DNA of 41,846 bases from an uncultured Algoriphagus sp. Lineage in GTDB: Bacteria > Bacteroidota > Bacteroidia > Cytophagales > Cyclobacteriaceae. The notes under the pieces were generated by a model, which ran no database searches, had not been told where the DNA came from, and worked only from the letters and a program-made list of their open reading frames with translations. Shown here one piece after another: positions 36,469-41,846 of this stretch; position 1 is the first letter of the stretch; each line of letters opens with the position of its first letter. Location of the stretch: NCBI GenBank assembly GCA_903952135.1, contig CAJBER010000198.1, forward strand, positions 1 to 41,846, in the 5' to 3' direction. The translations under genes were made by a program, and so were the position numbers.

Positions 36469-38928
36469 ATGGAAGATGCTCGCCTAAAACCAGGGTTGGA
36501 TTACTTCCACCAAAAAGGATGGACCCCCTTCCCCTTTCAAATGGAAGCCTGGAGTGATTATTTGGACGGAAAATCAGGATTACTCAATGCTCCCACAGGT
36601 TCTGGAAAAACATTCGCCCTCTGGTTCGGGGTACTTTTGAACTACATTCAAAATAATCCTACCGACTGGCAAAAATCCCAAAAAAATGGGCTGCAGATCA
36701 TTTGGGTAACCCCACTAAGAGCCCTTGCTCAAGATCTACAAAAAGCGATGCAGGAAGCCTGCGACGGGCTTGGGTTGCCTTGGACCGTGGCAGTGCGGAA
36801 TGGAGATACCGATGCAAAGACCCGAGCGAGTTTCAAGCGAAATCCTCCTGAATGCCTAATTACCACTCCGGAGACGCTGCACATCCTCCTATCCCAAAAG
36901 GAAACCGAACCCCTTTTCGAAAATCTGCGCTGTGTGGTGGTAGACGAATGGCATGAATTGGTAGGTAACAAGCGCGGCGTACAGGTACAACTCGCTCTCG
37001 CCTACTTGCAAGCGAAATGTAGCCATCCATTTATGCGCTGGGCGATCTCGGCTACACTGGGCAATTTGGAACAAGCGGCAAAAACCTTATTGGGCAACGA
37101 GTTACCGCTCCACATCATCAAGGCCAAGGTTAAAAAAGAGATTCGGATCACCTCCCTATTTCCGGAAGAAATAGAAAAATACCCCTGGTCAGGACATCTG
37201 GGAATTCGCATGATAGACCAGGTAATCCAAACCATAGAGGAAGGGAACTCCGTGTTGGTCTTTACCAACACCCGCTCCCAAACGGAGATGTGGTACCAAA
37301 AAATTCTGGAAGTCAGACCCGATTGGGCGGGATGGATGGCCATGCACCACGGATCTTTGGATAGCCAGATCCGCACTTGGGTAGAAAACGCCCTGCACGA
37401 AGGCATCCTTAAGGTAGTGGTTTGTACCTCGAGTTTGGATCTTGGAGTAGATTTCCGTCCCGTGGACCGAGTGATACAAATTGGAAGTCCCAAGGGGGTA
37501 TCCCGATTTGTGCAGCGTGCAGGCAGAGCAGGCCACCAACCTGGGCTACCTTCTCTCGTATTTTTTGTACCAACCAATGCCCTGGAATTGATTGAAGCGG
37601 CTGCCTTGCGTCATGCCATCGAACAGGATGACTTGGAATCCCAATTCCCTCCCTTACTCCCCTACGATGTATTGATTCAGTTCCTTGTGACCCTCGCGGT
37701 GGGTGAAGGGTTTGAACCCAACTCACTTTATGAAATCATCAAAAAGACGGAGTCCTACGCAGCACTTAGTCCCGAAGAATACCAATGGATTCTGGAATTC
37801 ATCACCAAGGGAGGGAGTTCCCTGGGGAGTTACGATGACTTTTTGAAAGTGGTTGTCGAGGAAGATGGGTTGTATCGGGTGAAGAACAAGAAAATTGCAA
37901 TGAAGCACCGCCTGAGCATGGGGACCATTGTCAGTGATGTGTCCATGAAGGTGAAATTTAAAAATGGAGCCTATCTAGGGACGGTGGAAGAATACTTCAT
38001 TGCCAAATTAAAGGTGGGTGATCGCTTCTATTTTGCGGGGAGAAACTTGGAACTGCTCTATGTGAAAGGCTTGGATGCTGTGGTGCAGGTGACCACGAAA
38101 AAAGCAAATCAAGTGGTCAGCTGGATGGGTGCTCGCATGTCCCTTTCTTCCAAACTTTCCCAGCAAATCCAGGAAATCTTCAAAGCATACAACCAGGGGA
38201 TTGTGCGTTCTGAAGAAGTGCGGCAGGTTTTACCGATTTTGGACCTGCAGCAGCAGCTTTCCTTGGTTCCCGATGCCCAAACGTTTTTGATTGAGTCTTT
38301 GCAAACCCGCGAAGGGTTTCACCTCTTTTTCTACCCCTTTGAAGGCCGAATGGTGCACGAACTCCTCAGCGCCTTGCTGGCTTACCGCATCGCACAGCGG
38401 CTCCCCGTATCCTTCAGCATGGCAATGAATGATTATGGCTTTGAATTGTTTTCAGATGTACAGCTTGACATTGAGGAACTCCTGGAAGAGGATCTATTTA
38501 GCCTAGATCATTTGGAGGAGGATATCTTGCATTGTATCAATGAAAGTGAACTCGCCAAGCGTAAGTTTCGGGAAATCGCCAGTATCGCAGGGCTTGTTTT
38601 TCAAGGCTATCCAGGCAAGCCGACCAGCTTTAAACACATTCAGGCCAATTCAGGCTTATTGTTTCAAGTGTTCGAGGACTATGAACCAGACAACCTCCTG
38701 CTGAAGCAAGCGCGTGCTGAGGTCTTAAACCAACAAATGGAGCAGGAACTGCTCATTGAAGCCGTTCGAAAAATCAATAGGCAGTCCATTCAGGTGCGCT
38801 ACCCAAGTCAGCTTACCCCCTTCTCGTTCCCGATTTTGGTAGATCGATTGAGTCGAACGAGTCTTTCTTCAGAGTCAGTGGAGGATAAGATTGCCAAAAT
38901 ATTGGCCCAGATGGATCTGGATTCTTAA
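36469..38928 (+). CDS. Ligase-associated DEXH-box DNA helicase (Lhr-like)
   Basis: This 819-residue superfamily 2 helicase has Walker A APTGSGKT (K47), the DEXH box as DEWH at 159-162, SATLGN as motif III, and motifs V/VI CTSSLDLGVDF and QRAGRAGHQPG near 320-365. The Lhr-type C-terminal core follows. Length fits the ligase-associated DNA damage response helicase family, thought to act with the ligase encoded just upstream. No metal-dependent phosphoesterase domain is fused to it. It converges with rmuC, with a 22-bp gap and no hairpin seen. Confidence 0.94.
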   Translation: MEDARLKPGLDYFHQKGWTPFPFQMEAWSDYLDGKSGLLNAPTGSGKTFALWFGVLLNYIQNNPTDWQKSQKNGLQIIWVTPLRALAQDLQKAMQEACDGLGLPWTVAVRNGDTDAKTRASFKRNPPECLITTPETLHILLSQKETEPLFENLRCVVVDEWHELVGNKRGVQVQLALAYLQAKCSHPFMRWAISATLGNLEQAAKTLLGNELPLHIIKAKVKKEIRITSLFPEEIEKYPWSGHLGIRMIDQVIQTIEEGNSVLVFTNTRSQTEMWYQKILEVRPDWAGWMAMHHGSLDSQIRTWVENALHEGILKVVVCTSSLDLGVDFRPVDRVIQIGSPKGVSRFVQRAGRAGHQPGLPSLVFFVPTNALELIEAAALRHAIEQDDLESQFPPLLPYDVLIQFLVTLAVGEGFEPNSLYEIIKKTESYAALSPEEYQWILEFITKGGSSLGSYDDFLKVVVEEDGLYRVKNKKIAMKHRLSMGTIVSDVSMKVKFKNGAYLGTVEEYFIAKLKVGDRFYFAGRNLELLYVKGLDAVVQVTTKKANQVVSWMGARMSLSSKLSQQIQEIFKAYNQGIVRSEEVRQVLPILDLQQQLSLVPDAQTFLIESLQTREGFHLFFYPFEGRMVHELLSALLAYRIAQRLPVSFSMAMNDYGFELFSDVQLDIEELLEEDLFSLDHLEEDILHCINESELAKRKFREIASIAGLVFQGYPGKPTSFKHIQANSGLLFQVFEDYEPDNLLLKQARAEVLNQQMEQELLIEAVRKINRQSIQVRYPSQLTPFSFPILVDRLSRTSLSSESVEDKIAKILAQMDLDS

Positions 38929-38950
38929 AAAAGTAAGGAAAATCACTCCA

Positions 38951-40192
38951 TCACTCCTCCAAATAGCGCGTGCTCTCCCCTTCAGGTAGCTCCTGCACTT
39001 CCTTAAGCTTGCGCTGGATGATACGGGTTCGCACACCCACTAACTTATCCAACTCCGAATTTGCCTCGTTGAGTTTCTTTTGAGTTCGCTCCAATAAGAC
39101 TCCAAATTTCCCAAATTCCGTTTTGATAGCTCCCAATACCTGCCAAACTTCAGAGCTCCGCTTTTGGATGGCCAGGGTACGAAAGCCCATTTGTAGGGAG
39201 TTGAGAATGGCAGAGAGCGTGGTAGGTCCCGTCACGATGACTTTGTACTCTTGTTGCAGGAGTTGTGCAAGACCGGGTTCACGAAGCACCTCCCCATACA
39301 GGCTTTCCATGGGGAGAAAAAGGATGGCAAAGTCGGTTGTCTGAGGAGGGTGAATGTATTTGTTGAAAATATCAGCAGCAGATTTTTTCACGGCTTTGAT
39401 CAACTCCAGTCGGTATTGATCTGCCAAGGCTTTATCTGCAATTTCCAGCGCATCAACTAACCGCAAATACGCTTCCTGTGGAAATTTAGAGTCGATAGGC
39501 AGGAAAATTTCTTCTGCTTGCCCAGGCATCTTGATCGCAAATTCTACGCGCTCTCGTGTGCCAGTCACGGCTGCATTAGCTACGTATTGGTCTGGACTCA
39601 GGATATTTTCCAAAATAGCCTGCAACTGGTATTCTCCGAGAAGGCCACGGCTTTTTACATTGGTCAGAACCCGCTTGAGATCCCCTACTCCGTTTGCCAG
39701 ACTTTGCATCTCTCCAAGCCCTTTTTGAACAGCCTGCAATTGGGTACTTACTAAGTCAAAAGACTGCCCCAACCGGGTTTCCAAGGTTTTCTGAAGTTTT
39801 TCGTCTACGGTCTCACGTATTTTTTCCAGACGCTGTTCCGTATTTTTCAAGAGTTCATCTTGGCGACGACTCAACTCCGATAGCTTTTCCCGCTGCACAT
39901 TACTGAGATCCAATAAAGATTGGCGGACTCGCTCCCCAAACTGCTGCAAGGCTTCATTTTGATCTTTCGCAGAAGTGCGCTGATTGTCAAATACCAGCTG
40001 AAATTGTCGAAAGAGGTTTTCTGAAGCTTCTTTTCGCGCCTCAGCCAAATTCTCATTCAGCGTTTTGGTTAAGGCCTGTAGTTCCTCCCGCAATTCCTTG
40101 TCTGCATTTCGTTTTCCCTTGCCAAAAAATAGAACTCCCAACAAGAATAAAGAAAGCCCAGAAAGGAGGTATACCAAAAGTTCAATGTGCAT
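38951..40192 (-). CDS. rmuC: DNA recombination protein RmuC
   Basis: This 413-residue protein has a membrane anchor at residues 5-24, a long coiled coil (about 30-165, rich in Lys/Glu/Gln) and the RmuC nuclease-like domain (SRGLLGEYQLQAILENILSPDQY, FAIKMPG, IDSKFPQEAY, DFAILFLPMESLYGEVL, IVTGPTTLSAILNSLQMGFRTLAIQKRS). RmuC limits inverted-repeat recombination and is linked to DNA processing. The start codon lies inside the end of the upstream alpha/beta hydrolase gene (11-bp overlap), so both are co-transcribed. It faces the ligase/helicase operon, giving a small repair neighbourhood. Confidence 0.94.
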   Translation of the reverse strand: MHIELLVYLLSGLSLFLLGVLFFGKGKRNADKELREELQALTKTLNENLAEARKEASENLFRQFQLVFDNQRTSAKDQNEALQQFGERVRQSLLDLSNVQREKLSELSRRQDELLKNTEQRLEKIRETVDEKLQKTLETRLGQSFDLVSTQLQAVQKGLGEMQSLANGVGDLKRVLTNVKSRGLLGEYQLQAILENILSPDQYVANAAVTGTRERVEFAIKMPGQAEEIFLPIDSKFPQEAYLRLVDALEIADKALADQYRLELIKAVKKSAADIFNKYIHPPQTTDFAILFLPMESLYGEVLREPGLAQLLQQEYKVIVTGPTTLSAILNSLQMGFRTLAIQKRSSEVWQVLGAIKTEFGKFGVLLERTQKKLNEANSELDKLVGVRTRIIQRKLKEVQELPEGESTRYLEE

Positions 40193-41201
40193 AGGCTACT
40201 TGGTTGAAAGGCTGAAGGTAGGTCTTTCGTACCTCCACACCGAGGAAACTGAGGTATTCTGCGACAGTTTCAGTCGGGCTTTCTTCCATTGGGACATGTC
40301 CTACTCCATTTAGGATGACCAGATTAGATCCAGGTAAGGCTTGCTGCAAGCGTTTCCCTTGAGCCACGGGAATCCAGGTGTCTTCGGCCCCCCAAAGAAT
40401 CAAGGTAGGCATGGTTAGCCGTTCAAATTGGATGTTGCTATTTCTAGGCTGGCTCAAACGATCTAAGGTAGCTTGTCGATTTCCTTCGCGTAGCATCAAC
40501 TCGTAATAGCGCGTCGTAACCTCATCCGTGACTTTGGAATCGTCCCCGTAAACCTGCTCCATATTAAGTGCAAAAAGAAATTTTGGGGTACAGGACAAAA
40601 GTAGCTTGGAGAAAACGGGATGTCGAGCTACTTGGAAGATCCAAGCCCCTCCTGTATTCGCTTTCTTTTGGTTGATAGAATCTGTAGTACCCCGCTCAGC
40701 TGCTGGTGCACCCCCAGAATCTATCAGGTTCAAGGAAATTACATTCCCTGGATAATCGGAGGCGTGCTGCAATGCAACTCCACCTCCCATGGAATTACCA
40801 GCTACATGGTATTGAGAAAGGTTTAGTTTTTGAGCCAGTGCACGAACGAGCTCACTGTAATCTTTTGTACTGTAGCGTTTTAAGGAATCTGGACCCGTAA
40901 GCCCATGGCCTGGAAAATCCAAGGAGATCGTTTGGTAGTAGGGACTCATCGCTTGCTGCCAAGCATCCCAAGTGTGCAAGGAAGCAAAGCTCCCATGGAG
41001 CAAGAAAACGGGTTCGCCTTCACCAACAATTCGTACGTGGATCCGCATCCCATTCAATTCTATAAATTGAGATTCTGGAGTTAGGTATTTTTCATTTACC
41101 GCTTCAGGAGAAATGTCACTACGGTAAGCGGAGGCCAATACAACTAGCAGAAGAAGTAAAATCCCTCCCAAAACCATTCCGAATCTTTTAATCCAAATCA
41201 T
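40182..41201 (-). CDS. Membrane-anchored alpha/beta hydrolase
   Basis: This 339-residue protein has an N-terminal membrane segment (about 8-24) and a complete catalytic set: oxyanion HGSF (69-72), nucleophile S137 in GNSMGGG, acid D274 in GAEDTWIP, and H302 in GVGHVPMEESP. It resembles the haloalkane-dehalogenase/esterase-like subgroup. The active site would face the periplasm; the substrate is unknown. The 3' end overlaps the rmuC start by 11 bp. It is divergent from the NRAMP-like gene. Confidence 0.85.
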   Translation of the reverse strand: MIWIKRFGMVLGGILLLLLVVLASAYRSDISPEAVNEKYLTPESQFIELNGMRIHVRIVGEGEPVFLLHGSFASLHTWDAWQQAMSPYYQTISLDFPGHGLTGPDSLKRYSTKDYSELVRALAQKLNLSQYHVAGNSMGGGVALQHASDYPGNVISLNLIDSGGAPAAERGTTDSINQKKANTGGAWIFQVARHPVFSKLLLSCTPKFLFALNMEQVYGDDSKVTDEVTTRYYELMLREGNRQATLDRLSQPRNSNIQFERLTMPTLILWGAEDTWIPVAQGKRLQQALPGSNLVILNGVGHVPMEESPTETVAEYLSFLGVEVRKTYLQPFNQVAYAH

Positions 41202-41275
41202 GAGAATTTTTAAAAGTGTATCGGAAAACCTACAAAAATTCTACCCAATTACCTATTTTCAAAAAAAATCCAAAC

Positions 41276-41846
41276 GTGAATCTAAAAAAACTAGGAGCTT
41301 CTATTGGCCCAGGGCCTCTCATCACCGCAGCCTTTATAGGTCCAGGGACCGTTACCGTTTGTACCCTTGCCGGGATTCAGTACGACTATACGCTGCTATG
41401 GTCGCTGGTTTTGAGCATTGTAGCTACTATTTTTTTGCAAGAATTATCTGGTAAAATTGGAATCCTCACCCGAATGGACCTCAGTCAGTTGGTGCGTAAC
41501 AGCACAGGTTCTAAGCTAGGAAAGCTACTGGTCATGGTACTTATTCTTACCGCGATAGGCATAGGCAATGCGGCCTACCAAAGCGGAAATATTACAGGAA
41601 CCTATTTGGGCATCGGGATTTTTCTGGATTTACCTACATGGAAATTTGGACCCATCTACCTGCAATCAGGCAATTTACTGGTTGGACTGCTGGCAGGAAT
41701 CCTGCTCTGGTCGGGTAATTACAAAAGTTTGGAAAGGATCCTCGTGGGATTAGTACTCTTCATGTCTGTGGCTTTTCTCATAGCTGCAGCTTTAACCAAG
41801 CCCAACTTTTCGGATCTCCTCCAAGGATTTGTACCTACGTTTTCCA
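41276..41846 (+). CDS. NRAMP-like metal-ion transporter lacking the DPGN motif (partial)
   Basis: The frame runs from GTG 41276 past the right edge, showing 190 N-terminal codons. No ATG is available before the first helix, and the frame is closed by TGA at 41201, so GTG is the likely start (GTG 41216 is possible). The sequence begins LGASIGPGPLITAAFIGPGTVTVCTLAG, which aligns with helix 1 of NRAMP proton-coupled Mn2+/Fe2+ transporters. Four or five further hydrophobic helices include FLQELSGKIGILT, similar to the NRAMP Q-E-M region. The metal-binding DPGN of helix 1 is replaced by GPGT (residues 22-25). It may belong to an NRAMP-related group with altered cargo. The helix 6 motif lies outside the window. 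Confidence 0.78.
   Translation, partial: MNLKKLGASIGPGPLITAAFIGPGTVTVCTLAGIQYDYTLLWSLVLSIVATIFLQELSGKIGILTRMDLSQLVRNSTGSKLGKLLVMVLILTAIGIGNAAYQSGNITGTYLGIGIFLDLPTWKFGPIYLQSGNLLVGLLAGILLWSGNYKSLERILVGLVLFMSVAFLIAAALTKPNFSDLLQGFVPTFS

Noticed and set aside
37002-37577. 191-codon minus-strand ORF opposite the helicase gene
   Set aside because: It is antisense to conserved helicase motifs and its own translation looks unstructured.

Overview
The window looks like chromosomal DNA of a marine or soil Bacteroidota, most likely an Algoriphagus-like member of the Cyclobacteriaceae (Cytophagales). This is inferred from a type IX secretion (type B) C-terminal domain protein, lipoproteins with acidic residues after the lipobox Cys, a TonB-dependent receptor with a carboxypeptidase-like N-terminal domain, several exact TAnnTTTG -7 promoter boxes, and Bacteroidota-type xylose and DNA-repair gene clusters. 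I see no phage, transposon, plasmid, CRISPR, rRNA or tRNA signatures. The region is densely packed, mostly with core metabolism genes.

Layout, left to right. Positions 1-4680 (minus strand) form a tight block: alaS, then gatB, then the start of a DUF4369/thioredoxin-type lipoprotein that runs off the left edge. gatB is the most unusual object here. Its reading frame is full length and undamaged except for one in-frame TAG (1142-1144), which cuts it between the catalytic cradle and the tRNA-binding tail. From 4862 to 9245 lie a D-threonine aldolase/D-serine dehydratase-like PLP enzyme, a MATE exporter and a long-chain acyl-CoA ligase. From 9547 to 11763 a methylthioribose-kinase-like kinase is directly coupled to an ADP-ribosylglycohydrolase-fold lipoprotein. 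A small outer-membrane protein and a membrane-anchored alpha/beta hydrolase follow.

Positions 13640-18139 (minus strand) hold a xylose catabolic operon: Na+/sugar symporter, xylB, xylA. A 426-bp gap with several inverted repeats separates it from sdaAB, which is followed by a TolC/HlyD-type pair without a pump gene. galE and a 1039-residue T9SS surface protein (IgGFc-binding-like domain, PKD, SprB-like repeats) are on the minus strand. A YkpA/YbiT-type ABC-F protein, a sodium:solute symporter, an RlmI-type methyltransferase and a small His-containing membrane protein are on the plus strand.

From 31285 to 34761 there is a probable metal-uptake locus: TonB-dependent receptor, lipoprotein, and a convergent CHRD-like lipoprotein, with a 19-bp palindrome in the receptor leader. 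From 34887 to 38928 a DNA ligase and its DEXH helicase form a two-gene repair operon. rmuC converges on it, overlapping an upstream alpha/beta hydrolase gene. A truncated NRAMP-like transporter gene, lacking the usual DPGN motif, runs off the right edge.

Best candidates for something new: the amber-interrupted gatB; the coupled kinase/ADP-ribosylglycohydrolase-type lipoprotein pair; and the NRAMP homologue with GPGT in place of DPGN. All function assignments come from motif recognition by eye; no database search was run.
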